Assembly: GCA_902826775.1 (NCBI GenBank)
Contig: CADEHE010000001.1
Span: 633,332-697,331, forward strand
Length of the DNA: 64,000 bases
DNA from: an uncultured Pseudomonadota bacterium
GTDB lineage: Bacteria; Pseudomonadota; Gammaproteobacteria; Burkholderiales; JALYOK01
Direction: 5' to 3'
Below, piece by piece: positions 52,906 to 62,500 of the stretch (positions within the stretch are counted from its first letter, which is position 1; each line of letters opens with the position of its first letter). The notes below the pieces were generated by a model. The model did not search any database and was not told the DNA's origin. It worked only from the letters and a program-made list of their open reading frames with translations. Both the position numbers and the translations under genes were made by a program.

Positions 52906-53739
52906 ATGTTACGCAGCATGCTGGTCTGGCTGCTTGCCGCCTGCGGCGTTTTGGCCGTGCAGGCTGCCGACGAACTCCCGCTCTTCGACGGGCACCTGCA
53001 CTACAGCGGCGATGCCTGGGAGCAATTCCCGCCGGAGAAGGTCATGCAGTTGTTAGACCAGGCAAACATCTCGAAAGCGTTGCTCTCTTCAACGCCCATC
53101 GAGGGCGCGCTGCGCTTGCACCGGCACGCGCCGGAGCGCATTGTCATGGAACTGCGGGTTTACCGCAAGACCACCAGCCTCGCCACTTGGTTTCAAGAAC
53201 GGCAGACTTGGTTCAAAGATCCGGACACCATCCCCTTCCTCCAAGCTGAGCTAAAGCGCGGCATCTACAAGGGCATCGGCGAGTTTCACGTCAATGGCAA
53301 CGAAGTCGACACGCCGGTCATGCGCCGAATCGCTGATCTGGCAGTCGAGCACAACATCCACCTGCACGCGCATTCGGATGCTGATGCCATCGCTAAGCTG
53401 TTCGAGTTCAATCCCAAGGCGCGCATCATCTGGGCGCATGCAGGCATGACGACCGATCCGGAGACGGTCGGATCGTTCGTGGCAAAGTACCCGAATCTGT
53501 GGGTGGAGCTGTCTTATCGCAACGACGTAGTCAGCGGCGGCGAACTGAATCCGGTCTGGCGCAAACTGTTCTTGGCCTACCCGGAGCGCTTCTTGTGGGG
53601 CAGTGATACCTGGACGCCGGCGCGCTGGCCCGAAGTACCGATCCTGGCGCAACAAGCGCGCGCTTGGCTGGGGTTGCTGCCGCGCGACGTCGCGGAAAGG
53701 ATCGCCTACAAGAACGGCCAGGCGTTGTTCGGCTTTTGA
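52906..53739 (+). CDS. Secreted amidohydrolase-family metal hydrolase
   Basis: 277 residues. A signal peptide (about 1-21, ending VQA) is followed by FDGHLHYSGD (metal HxH at about 29-31), YKGIGEFHVNG (His about 128), HLHAHSD (about 152-158), IIWAHAGM (His about 180) and LWGSDTW (Asp about 230): the full ligand set of the amidohydrolase 2 group. AAGGAG precedes the ATG. It is divergent from the DUF6644 gene. The substrate is unknown. Confidence 0.88.
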   Translation: MLRSMLVWLLAACGVLAVQAADELPLFDGHLHYSGDAWEQFPPEKVMQLLDQANISKALLSSTPIEGALRLHRHAPERIVMELRVYRKTTSLATWFQERQTWFKDPDTIPFLQAELKRGIYKGIGEFHVNGNEVDTPVMRRIADLAVEHNIHLHAHSDADAIAKLFEFNPKARIIWAHAGMTTDPETVGSFVAKYPNLWVELSYRNDVVSGGELNPVWRKLFLAYPERFLWGSDTWTPARWPEVPILAQQARAWLGLLPRDVAERIAYKNGQALFGF

Positions 53740-54014
53740 TCCCTACTGGTGTTTCAAAACTCAAGGCTTTCGCCTTTGGGTTGAGATGCGTCTAAGCCCC
53801 TCGCTAAGCTCAGGGCGAACCGCCCTTAACGGCTGCCACCATTTATGGCTGTCTCAATAATTCGGCAAGACCTGGCAATACGGTGATAGGTATCCCGTGT
53901 TGACGCAGAATCGATGCGAATTACAAGGCGATACCTTTGACAGTAATACTGTGAGCAGAGTCTGGGGAGGGATGCAGCGAGGCGGCATACCGCCCCGCTA
54001 CGGCAAAGCGGAGA
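53740..54014. other. Intergenic region, no gene supported
   Basis: Contains a short inverted-repeat-like stretch (53800-53835, CTCAGGGCGAACCGCCCTTAACGG) after the amidohydrolase and a hairpin-prone GC run before the SWIB gene's stop. I see no convincing coding frame or promoter. Confidence 0.4.
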
Positions 54015-54419
54015 TTACTTGAGGTGGTTGTTGACCAGCTTGGTCATCTCGAACATCGAGACTTGCTTCTTGCCGCCGAACACCGCGCCCAACTTATCGT
54101 CGGAATTGATCATGCGGCGGTTCTTGCTGTCTTGCAGGCCGTTCTTCTTGATGTAATCCCACACCTTCTTGGTGATCTCGGTGCGGGGAATGGCTTTTTC
54201 GCCGATCACGGCGGCCAGAACGGAATCCGGTTGTTGTGGCTTCATGAACGCAGCATTTGGCTTGCGCTTGGCTGCGGGCTTCTTCGCAGGGGCTTTCTTC
54301 GGAGCGGCTTTCTTAGCTGCCGGCTTCTTGGCCGGTGCAGCTTTCTTGGCGGCAGGCTTCTTGGCAGCGGGTTTCTTCGCTGCGGGTTTCTTAGCTGCCG
54401 GTTTCTTTGCTTTCGCCAT
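54015..54419 (-). CDS. SWIB/MDM2-domain protein with histone-H1-like lysine/alanine tail
   Basis: 134 residues from ATG 54419, with AAGGAG 8 bp upstream; longer frames lack this. Residues 3-52 are about ten PAAKK/APKK-type repeats, a highly basic disordered tail typical of histone H1-like DNA-compacting proteins. Residues 55-134 are a SWIB domain (GEKAIPRTEITKKVWDYIKK, LQDSKNRRMINSDDKL, FEMTKLVNNHL). SWIB proteins occur in Chlamydia and some proteobacteria. It probably binds DNA non-specifically and changes nucleoid structure. The repeats are prone to length variation. Confidence 0.9.
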   Translation of the reverse strand: MAKAKKPAAKKPAAKKPAAKKPAAKKAAPAKKPAAKKAAPKKAPAKKPAAKRKPNAAFMKPQQPDSVLAAVIGEKAIPRTEITKKVWDYIKKNGLQDSKNRRMINSDDKLGAVFGGKKQVSMFEMTKLVNNHLK

Positions 54420-54769
54420 GTTGAATCTCCTTCCTGATAAGTTGACTGAATTTCTCGAGTGAAACTTAATATTTCGCTCTCTGAAGCGAACATGCGGAAG
54501 ATGCCGAATTTCGCTATGGCTTGTCAACAACTTGAGAGGGAAAATGACACTTTTTTTACTCTAGCGATGCGATTTGCGCAGAGCGCGCGGTTGCATTACC
54601 TTAGAGCTTGTGCGCAGATAGTTCGCGCTAGCGTTGCGCCATCGGAAAATTTATGGGGTGAGGAAGAGCCGTTCGATGCCGATCGCTAGCGCACCGCACC
54701 CCTTCGGCCGCCGCCGTGTACCCCGGTGCATCCTCTATCCACGAACCATTCAGGAACGAGCTCTAGGCC
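54420..54769. other. Intergenic region between SWIB gene and pdxH
   Basis: 350 bp holding the divergent promoters of the SWIB gene and pdxH. The first 200 bp are noticeably AT-richer than the surroundings. A short plus-strand frame at 54459-54689 has no homologue that I recognise and no ribosome-binding site, so I leave it unannotated. Confidence 0.4.
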
Positions 54770-55402
54770 ATGAATATCGCTGACATTCGCAAGGAATACC
54801 AACTCGCCAGCCTCGATGAAAGCGAGGTCGCGCGCGAGCCGCTCGAGCAATTCGGCAAGTGGTTCAACGAAGCGCTTGCCGCCAAACTGCCCGAACCCAC
54901 CGCCATGACACTCGCCACCACCGATTGGATGGCGCGGCCCTCGGCACGCATCGTCTTGCTGAAGGGCTTCGATGCGCAGGGGTTCGTCTTTTTCACCAAC
55001 TATGAAAGCCGCAAGGGACGCGAGCTATCTGCCAATGCGCAGGCAGCGCTGCTGTTCCATTGGGTCGAGCTGGAGCGCCAAGTGCGCATCGAGGGCCGCA
55101 TCGATAAGGTCGAATCCAAACAGTCCGATGCTTACTTCCGCGAACGTCCTTATGCCAGCCAGTTGGGCGCTTGGGCCTCGCGGCAGAGCGAGGTTGTGCC
55201 GAATCGCATCGAACTGGAACGCCGTATCGGCGAAGCCGCAGAGCGTTACGGTAAGGAGGTGCCGCGCCCGCCGCACTGGGGCGGCTACCGTCTCGCGCCG
55301 CAAAGCCTTGAGTTCTGGCAAGGGCGCCCGAGCCGCCTGCACGACCGCGTGCGCTACCGATTCGAGGGCAGCAAGTGGATAATTGAGAGGTTGGCGCCGT
55401 AA
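54770..55402 (+). CDS. pdxH: Pyridoxamine 5'-phosphate oxidase
   Basis: 210 residues, normal length. Oxidises PNP/PMP to PLP using FMN. Signature regions: [27 protein letters not shown] (split, about 46-72), [13 protein letters not shown] (about 74-86), [12 protein letters not shown] and the C-terminal substrate motif [16 protein letters not shown]...RLHDR (about 166-192). No other B6 genes are near. Confidence 0.96.
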   Translation: MNIADIRKEYQLASLDESEVAREPLEQFGKWFNEALAAKLPEPTAMTLATTDWMARPSARIVLLKGFDAQGFVFFTNYESRKGRELSANAQAALLFHWVELERQVRIEGRIDKVESKQSDAYFRERPYASQLGAWASRQSEVVPNRIELERRIGEAAERYGKEVPRPPHWGGYRLAPQSLEFWQGRPSRLHDRVRYRFEGSKWIIERLAP

Positions 55403-55605
55403 GAAAGGCGCAGGATCAAAAGAGGCGCAGGATCAAAAGAGGCGCGGGGGTAGCCCCGGCGAAGACAGGCGAAGCCTGGGCTTCGCTCATCTTCGCGTGC
55501 CCCGCGCTCGTTCTGGAGGCACCGGGGCTGAACGTGCAGATTGGAGAAGGTTTGTTCACCGGCGCAAAGCGCCTGTTTCGTCCCCGATGCGTCGAAGAAC
55601 CTGCA

Positions 55606-55630
55606 CGGGGGCAGGGGGTTCCCCCGCGCC
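55606..55630. repeat. 25-bp GC-rich dispersed repeat, copy 2 (inverted)
   Basis: Exact reverse complement of 49326-49350. It lies between pdxH and msrA, in a 332-bp region that also carries two tandem copies of AGGCGCAGGATCAAAAG near 55406-55445 and a related GGCGCGGGGGTAGCCCC. The region holds no supported gene; it looks like accumulated repeat debris. Confidence 0.7.
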
Positions 55631-55734
55631 TCTTTCGATCCCGCGCCTCGTAATCCTCACATTTTCATCACGACGAAACCCAGACACAACGCACCGGTCA
55701 ATCGTTTATTGCTTACCCAACAAGGAAAATCCCA

Positions 55735-56379
55735 ATGCGAGCCCATACGCGTACGATGATCAAAGCTGTCGCTCTCGCGGCGGTGTTCGGAGTGCTAGGC
55801 CTTGGCGCCACCGCCCAAACCATCCAAACCCAACCCGCTGCTGCCGGCCTCGCCAAAGCCACCTTCGCCGGTGGTTGCTTTTGGTGCATGGAACCGCCGT
55901 TCGATAAGCTCGAGGGCGTGATTTCCACTACCTCCGGGTACATCGGTGGACAGAAGAAGGCGCCCACTTACGAGGAGGTTTCCGCCGGCGGCACGGGTCA
56001 TACCGAGGCGGTGGAGATCGTTTTCGATCCCAAGAAAGTGAAGTACGAAAAGCTGCTGGAGGTGTTCTGGCATAACATCGACCCGACCGTGAAGGACCAG
56101 CAGTTTTGCGATCACGGCAGCCAGTATCGCACCGGTATCTTCGTGCATGACGCTGAGCAACGCCGTGTCGCCGAAGCCTCGAAAGCCGCCGTGGCCACGA
56201 GCAAGCCGTTCAAAGAACCGCTCGTCACCGAGATCACCGACGCAAAGGAATTTTGGGCCGCCGAGGACTATCATCAGGATTACTACAAGAAGAACCCGAT
56301 CCGCTTCAAGTACTACCGCACCGGTTGTGGGCGCGACGCGCGCTTAAAGGAATTGTGGGGCGCGGCGGCAGGGCACTGA
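55735..56379 (+). CDS. msrA: Exported peptide-methionine (S)-S-oxide reductase MsrA
   Basis: 214 residues with AAGGAAA upstream. A signal peptide (about 1-28, ending GATAQ) precedes the MsrA domain. Catalytic Cys48 is in AGGCFWCMEPPF; GYIGGQKKAPTYEEVSAGGTGHTEAV (about 72-97) and DHGSQYRTGIF are conserved. The resolving Cys is in YYRTGCGRDARL (about 199). Reduces methionine-S-sulfoxide in periplasmic proteins, complementing the exported msrB at the left edge. Confidence 0.95.
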   Translation: MRAHTRTMIKAVALAAVFGVLGLGATAQTIQTQPAAAGLAKATFAGGCFWCMEPPFDKLEGVISTTSGYIGGQKKAPTYEEVSAGGTGHTEAVEIVFDPKKVKYEKLLEVFWHNIDPTVKDQQFCDHGSQYRTGIFVHDAEQRRVAEASKAAVATSKPFKEPLVTEITDAKEFWAAEDYHQDYYKKNPIRFKYYRTGCGRDARLKELWGAAAGH

Positions 56380-56439
56380 GCTGAGCCGGGCTGCCCGGCG
56401 TTAGCGGTGTAGCGAGCGGTTCAAGCGTTTGGCGTTTGC

Positions 56440-56855
56440 TACGGCGCGGCGATGCACCGGCGCGAGGCTTTAGAGAGTACCTACCGGGATGGCGCCACCC
56501 ATGTGGTGATGTCGCCGCTGGAGTTCATGCAGCGCTTGGCGGCACTGGTGCCACGTCCGCGGCTGCACCTGATCCGTTCCACGGCGTGCTTGCGCCGAAC
56601 GCCAAGCTGCGCGCGGCGATCGTGCCACCTCCAGCGCAGATTGCAACTGGACACGCAACCGAGCACGCGCAGCATTCGCCCGCGCGCATGACTTGGGCGC
56701 GCTTACTCAAGCGCGTTTTCGATATCGACATCGAACACTGCCCGAATTATGGCGGCGCGTTGAAGATTATCGCCGCTATTGAAGCGCCGCCCGTGATCGT
56801 CAGAATCCTCGCCCATCTGGGCTTACCGACCCGGGCGCGAACGGCGGCTTTCGGG
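56440..56855 (+). pseudogene. IS91-family transposase remnant
   Basis: Two plus-strand frames together give the end of an IS91-type transposase: YRDGATHVVMSPLEFMQRLA, ALVPRPRLHLIR (up to 56577), then FHGVLAPNAKLRA and TWARLLKRVFDIDIEHCPNYGG, ALKIIAAIE. One base is missing at about 56576. The zinc-type HCPNCGG has become HCPNYGG. The catalytic tyrosine region is absent. It is a dead fragment between msrA and the peptide gene. Confidence 0.85.
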
Positions 56856-57116
56856 AACGCACAAACCACAGGTGCGTTTGAAAGTCACACAGCGCGATTT
56901 TTCAGGTCGGCTTTGCAGCGCAAGCTCGACCGTCTCTGCAGTACTACTTTCGATCTAGATCGATTCGCCCAACCAAAATACGGTATAGGCAAACGCGATT
57001 GCGCGATATCGACCGTCCTCAGCTTCTCCTAGGGTGTTAAGCACAAAGCCCTTCGTCTTTTTACGGCAGTTGGCTTTGGAAAACAATCTTTCTTACCTCT
57101 TTAGGAGTATATCCAT

Positions 57117-57359
57117 ATGAACACCAAACAACTTTCTCGAACACTGGGCACCATCGGCGAGCTCACCGACGCAGAGCTCCATGGCGTATCGGGTGGAAAG
57201 TCCCGTTCCCAAGAAGCGTTCGACATACTCATCGACCACGGCGACGAGCTCACGTTCAAAGAACAGGTAGCGTGTGCCTACGTTTGGATCTTCGGCTGCG
57301 TCCCCGGACCAGACGGCCAAGGCGACGGCCGACCGCACGGCAGCATACCGCCGCTCTGA
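57117..57359 (+). CDS. Double-glycine-leader peptide, candidate microcin/bacteriocin precursor
   Basis: 80 residues. An excellent TTAGGAG lies 9 bp before the ATG. Residues 1-27 (MNTKQLSRTLGTIGELTDAE then LHGVSGG) form a leader of the double-glycine class: ELTDAEL-x(3)-SGG is the motif recognised by C39-peptidase ABC exporters. The 53-residue core has C53 and C61, a hydrophobic ACAYVWIFGC segment and a Gly/Pro-rich end (PGPDGQGDGRPHGSIPPL). No exporter or modifying enzyme gene is adjacent. It follows an IS91 remnant, so it may have been moved here. Antibacterial function is inferred from the leader only. Confidence 0.6.
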   Translation: MNTKQLSRTLGTIGELTDAELHGVSGGKSRSQEAFDILIDHGDELTFKEQVACAYVWIFGCVPGPDGQGDGRPHGSIPPL

Positions 57360-57783
57360 GCTAGTAACGACACCTCCAGCGGGCGGACGCTCCGTCCGCT
57401 GGCCGTCGACGCGTCCGCGCGGGTTGAAAGCGGTGACGCGCACGTCGTGCGTCGTGCGGCGCCTCAAGCAGTCGAACAGGAGCAAGCATAGGGTGCGCTG
57501 CGCATGCGGGTCATTCGTCCGGTTCGCCATAAGCCCCTTCGGTTCCTGACAACGTGGTGGCTGCCCCGTCGGGTGGATACAGACCGATACGGACGTAGCG
57601 GTGAAACGTCGAATACGGCCAAAGCGGGAAACGTGTTGTGCAATGCATGGCGACAGTTCCGGACCGCTGCCGACTACCCATACAGGGAACTCTTCTCGGT
57701 GGCGATCGTGCCGATGCAGCCAGAAGTTAGAAAGCTGACTTTCTTGAACGCCAGCCTGGCGAGCGGGGAATTGTCCAAACCCC
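57360..57783. other. Intergenic region after the peptide gene, no gene supported
   Basis: A GCGGACG/CGTCCGC hairpin (57383-57399) lies shortly after the stop and could end the transcript. Remaining frames (for example plus 57504-57818) show no family, signal or ribosome-binding site, so no immunity gene can be named. Confidence 0.4.
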
Positions 57784-58127
57784 CTAGTCGCGTACCTTAT
57801 GGCGCAATGCAGAGATGATCAGGCCTGCGCCTAAGAAAATGCTGACGATCGGCATCAAACCGCCAGGAATCGCGAGCTCGCCGACTCGGACGTTGGACAA
57901 CTCTCATATGCCAAACAGGGCAAAGAGGGCACCGACGACAATCCAAAACCCCTCTACCGGCAGGCCGAAGTCTTGCGTGCCGCCTGCGCGCCAAGGGTAA
58001 TGATTCCAACGCCCAACAGTCCTACGCCCCAGCCGACATCTGCAATTAAAGCGGCGCCTTTCCAAATGAAGAAGAGACCCCATCCAATCGCATCCAGTTT
58101 CTTGATGAGAAACCGCCCATGCTCCAT
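57784..58127 (-). pseudogene. Small four-helix membrane protein gene broken by a frameshift and a nonsense codon
   Basis: Reading the minus strand from ATG 58127 gives LIKKLDAIGWGLFFIWKG, GWGVGLLGVGIITLGAQAARK. One base appears deleted at about 57974. The next frame continues FGLPVEGFWIVVGALFALFGI, where a TGA replaces the expected TGG (57904-57906), and then ELSNVRVGELAIPGG, LMPIVSIFLGAGLIISALRH up to TAG 57784. The three pieces together give a coherent small membrane protein of a conserved but unnamed kind. Each break is a single-base change, so decay is recent. Confidence 0.75.
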
Positions 58128-58349
58128 CACAGCGCGTTCGCTGCTTATCATGGCGCACGCCATTTGTGGACCTTCATTGACTCATAACTCGCGGACCACT
58201 GCGCGACCACGGCGCTAATCGCTAATCAGCCGCTCGTTGCCGATCCCGAAGAAGCTCGTTTTGCTCCCGCCTGAGCGGGCAAGTGCTTGCTAGAGCGTGT
58301 TGTTCGTTTCGGCATGCCTTGGTTATTCCTGTTTTCGGCTGCCGCGGCT

Positions 58350-59552
58350 TCAGCCCGGTTGTTTTTTCTCCGGCTCCGGCGGTTTGACCACGCGCACCTT
58401 GGTGCCCGCGGTCAGCGAGTCGGAAGGGTTCAGTATTACCGCCTCCGCGGCGGTTAAACCGCTCACGATTTCGATGGTGGTGCCGAAATCGCGCCCCAAC
58501 GCCACGGTTTTGAGCGTGACACGCTGGTCGGCACCCACGCTGGCGATCTGCGCGCCCTCGCCGCGGAACAGTAGCGCATTGACCGGGATTACCAGCGCCT
58601 GTTTGCCGGCGGGCAGCTTGAGATGAACCTGCACATAGGCGCCAGGCAGCAGCTCCCGGCTCTCGTTTTCGACTTCGATCTCGGCCAACAAGGTGCGTGA
58701 GACCGCGTCGATGGACTGTGCGGTGCGCACCAGTTTGCCCCGATATATGCGATCGGGGGCTTCCGGCAGTTTGATCTGCGCTTCGATGCCTGCCGCTGCC
58801 GCTCTGGATTGGGCTTGCGGCACGTTGACTTGCACGCGCAGTTTCGAAACCGAAGCGATGCGGAACAGCTCTCGCCCGGTGCCGCCAGCACCGGCGTCGA
58901 TCAGCGCGCCGACGTCGACATTGCGCGCCGTGACGACGCCGTCGAAAGGCGCGTAGATGCGTTTGAACGCCTGGGTTTTCTCCAGCCGGGCGACGTTGAA
59001 ACGAGCCGATTCAAGCGCTGCCTTCTTCGCGCGCAGGTCGCCACGCGTTTGATCGGCGCCCTGCTCGGAAACAAAACGTTCCTTGCGCAGTTGCTCCCAG
59101 CGTGCTCCCGTCTTTCTAGCGAGTTCGAAGTTAGCGCTGGCGTTGGCCAGGTCGGCGCGTGCCTGCTGCAACTGATCGTCGACCTCGGGCGTGTCGATCT
59201 CGGCCAGCAATTCGCCCGCCTTCACCTGGGCGCCGATATCGACCAGGCGCCGCTTTAGATAACCGTCGGTGCGAGCATAGACCGGCGTTTCCATCTGCGC
59301 TTGCGCATTGCCCGGCAAGACCAGGGTTTCAAAGGCTGAGCTCAGCTGCGGCTGGATCACCGAAACGGTGGGTACGTTGAGCTCCACATTCGCTTTGCTG
59401 AGCGCCGCCTTGCTTTCCAGTCTAGGCAGAATTGCGATAGCCATGACGGCGCCGAGCAGAGCGATACCTGCTGCCAACAGCAGATACTTTCGCGCCGGCG
59501 CGGCGGCGGGCGAGCTTGGTGTTGCCGTGGAGGGCGATTTTTCTGTATTCAT
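58350..59552 (-). CDS. RND efflux periplasmic adaptor (HlyD/MFP family)
   Basis: 400 residues from ATG 59552. One N-terminal helix (about 21-43) anchors it. Then follow the lipoyl-like domain (PVYARTDGYLKRRLVDIGAQVKAGELL), a coiled-coil hairpin (about 110-175), the second lipoyl half (IYAPFDGVVTARNVDVGALI) and a beta-barrel. The stop of the upstream RND gene is 7 bp before this start, so they are co-transcribed, in the less usual order pump first. No outer-membrane factor gene is adjacent. Confidence 0.93.
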   Translation of the reverse strand: MNTEKSPSTATPSSPAAAPARKYLLLAAGIALLGAVMAIAILPRLESKAALSKANVELNVPTVSVIQPQLSSAFETLVLPGNAQAQMETPVYARTDGYLKRRLVDIGAQVKAGELLAEIDTPEVDDQLQQARADLANASANFELARKTGARWEQLRKERFVSEQGADQTRGDLRAKKAALESARFNVARLEKTQAFKRIYAPFDGVVTARNVDVGALIDAGAGGTGRELFRIASVSKLRVQVNVPQAQSRAAAAGIEAQIKLPEAPDRIYRGKLVRTAQSIDAVSRTLLAEIEVENESRELLPGAYVQVHLKLPAGKQALVIPVNALLFRGEGAQIASVGADQRVTLKTVALGRDFGTTIEIVSGLTAAEAVILNPSDSLTAGTKVRVVKPPEPEKKQPG

Positions 59553-59559
59553 CGTTCGG

Positions 59560-62500
59560 TTAGACCGGCGCGCTTTGCAGCGTTCCCATCGCCGCGGCGC
59601 GCCGACCATGAATCATAGCGAACACCGTCGGCACGAAGAAAAGCGTTGCCACCGTGGCGAGCGCCAACCCGCCGATGACCGCGCGCCCGAGCGGGGCGTT
59701 CTGCTCGCCGCCTTCGCCCATGCCGAGCGCCATCGGCACCATGCCGATGATCATGGCCAGCGCGGTCATGAGCACCGGGCGCAAGCGCGTAAAACCGGCG
59801 GTGATGGCCGCCTGCGCCGCGTCTTCGCCCGCGCGCATGCGCTCGCGCGCGAAGCTCACCACCAAAATGCTGTTCGCGGTGGCGATGCCCATCGCCATGA
59901 TCGCGCCGGTCAAGGCCGGCACGTTGAGCGTGGTGTGCGTGACGAACAACCCCCAGATAATGCCGGCCAGGGCGGCGGGCAGCGCCATAATGATGATGAA
60001 CGGGTCGAGCCAGGATTGGAAATTTACTACCATCAGCAGATAAACCAACACGATGGCGAACAACAGCCCGTAGGCCAACCCGGTGAACGAGCTTTGCATG
60101 GTCTCGACTTGGCCGCGGATCATCAACTTTGAGCCTTTCGGCAAATCCTTGTTGCTGGCTTGCACAATACGCTCAATTTCGTCCGCCACACCGCCTAAGT
60201 CGCGGCCTTGAACCGAGCCGTACAAGTCGATGGTCGGCTGCACGTTCCAGTGCGTGGCCACCGCGCGCTCGGTGCCACGGCCGATGCTGGCGAGATTGCC
60301 CAGGATTTCGGGCTGAGTGGTGCGCTGGCCTGAAACTGGGATGTTGGCCAAGGCTTGCAGCGAGTCCAGTTCGTACTGCGGCGTTTGCGCGGTGACCGGG
60401 TAATTGACTCGCGTTTTTGGGTTGAGCCAGAAGGTCGGTTCGGTTTGGAAACTGCCGCTCAAGCTGATGAGCAAACTGCTCGCGACTTCCCTGCTGGAAA
60501 GGCCGACCAATTGCGCTTTGGTGCGGTCGAGCGTGACGTCGAGCTTGGGTTGATCGAAGGTCTGATGCTGGCGCAAATCGACTAATCCCGGCACCTGGCG
60601 CAGTTGTTCCAACAGCCCGAGAGCGAACTTGCGGTTCTCCGGGTTGCGGCCGGTGATTTGGATGGCGATCGGTGCGGGCAAGCCGAAGTTGAGAATTTGG
60701 CTGACGATATCCGCCGGCAGCATATAGAACAGTGCGCCGGGGAACTTCTCCGGCAACGCGCGCCGTAGCAGTTCGACGTACTCTTGCGTGGGGCGATGGC
60801 CTTTGTGCAGCGCGACGGTAATATCGGCGTCCGCAGTGCCCAGTGTGCCGGAATCGTTGTAAGACAGATTAGTGCCGCTGACAGGCAGCCCGATATTGTC
60901 GATGATGGTGCGCAACTCGTTCGCCGGGATCAGGCGGCGGATCTCGGCCTCGATCAAATCGCACAAGCGCGCAGTCTCCTCGATGCGGGTGCCGGTCTTG
61001 GCGCGCACGTGCAATTTGAACTGCCCGGCGTCCACCGCGGGGAAAAAGTCGCGGCCCAACAGCGGCAGCAGCAGCGCGGAGGCCACGCAGCCCAGCAAGA
61101 ACAGCATTGCAAAGCTGCCACGGTGTCGCAGGCAAGCCGTGAGCAGCCGCCGGTAAGCTTCGCGCATGCGTGCAAAGCCGCGCTCGAATGCGAAGTGGAT
61201 CGCGGCGAAAGGATTTACGCGCTGCAACGCATCGGGTGGATTCGCCCCCGCTAGTGCGCTTTGCCGGTGCCCGCGCAGCAGGTATTTCGCCAGTGTCGGC
61301 ACCAGGGTGCGCGAGAGGATGTAGGAAGCCAGCATGGCGAAGACCACCGCTTCGGCCATCGGCACAAATAAGTAGCGCGCCACGCCGGTCAAAAAGAACA
61401 TCGGTATGAACACGATGCAGATCGCCAGGGTCGAAACGAAGGTCGGCACCGCGATCTCTTGCGCCCCTTTAAGAATGGCTTCTTGTAGGGCTTCGCCGCG
61501 TTCCAAGTGTTGATTTATGTTTTCGATGGCCACGGTGGCGTCGTCAACCAAGATACCCACTGCCAGCGCCAGCCCGCCCAAGGTCATAATGTTGATGGTT
61601 TCGCCGAGCGCCGACAAAATGCTGAGCGAAGCCAGCATCGCCAGCGGAATCGAAACGGCAATGATCAGCGTGCTGCGCCAACTGCCCAGAAAAAGCAGAA
61701 TCATCAGCGCCGTTAAGCAAGCGGCGATGACCGCTTCGTGCAACACGCCGTCGACGGCCGCGCGCACGAACAGCGATTGGTCAAGCACCGTTTCGATATC
61801 GACTTCCGGCGGCAAACCCGCCTTGATGTTCGGCAATTCGGCCTTCACACGCTTGACAATATCGAGCGTGGAGGCGGTGCCGTACTTTAGAACGCTTAGC
61901 AGCACGGCGCGCTGGCCGTCATGGCGCACGATGTTGGTTTGCGGACGGAAGCCGTCGCGCACATGCGCCACATCGCGGATGTAGATGGTGCCGCCCGGGC
62001 CGCTCTTGACCGGCAGGTCGTTCAGTTCGGCGATGGTTTTGGGACTGCCGTTGAGCGCCACGTTGTACTCGAGTTCGCCGATCTTGGTCGTGCCGGTCGG
62101 CAACACCAAGTTCTGCGCGCTCACGGCGTTAACGACATCGAGCGCCGACAACCCCTTCGCTTGTAACGCCGTCGGATTGATGTCAACCATCACTTGGCGC
62201 GACTTGCCGCCGTACGGGAACGGCAGCACCGCGCCTTGCACCGTGGCCAGTTGCGTGCGGATCACGGTGTTGCCGAGGTCAAACAATTCGTGCTCGGCGA
62301 GCGAATTGCTGGAGAGAACCAACTGCAGAATCGGCACCGTCGAGGCGTTGTAGTTCAGCACTAACGGCGGATTAAGCCCCGGCGGCGCTTGGCTCAAGAT
62401 GGTCTGAGCGATGGCGACGATCTGCGACAGCGCCAGTTGCACGTTGCCGGTCGGATGCAGAAAAATCTTGACCACACCCACGCCGTTGACGGTCTGCGAT

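Noticed and set aside
54169-54462. Plus-strand frame encoding Ala/Phe/Gly repeats resembling a membrane protein
   Set aside because: It is the mirror image of the lysine/alanine codon repeats of the SWIB gene; apparent helices are a by-product.
57093-57530. 145-codon minus-strand frame over the peptide gene
   Set aside because: No ribosome-binding site or family, while the plus strand has a strong site and a leader motif.
57504-57818. Immunity protein gene for the candidate microcin
   Set aside because: The frame has no membrane helix, no family and no ribosome-binding site.
57904-57906. TGA read as tryptophan (alternative genetic code)
   Set aside because: The same gene also has a frameshift, and many other genes in the window end in TGA, so it is a pseudogene.
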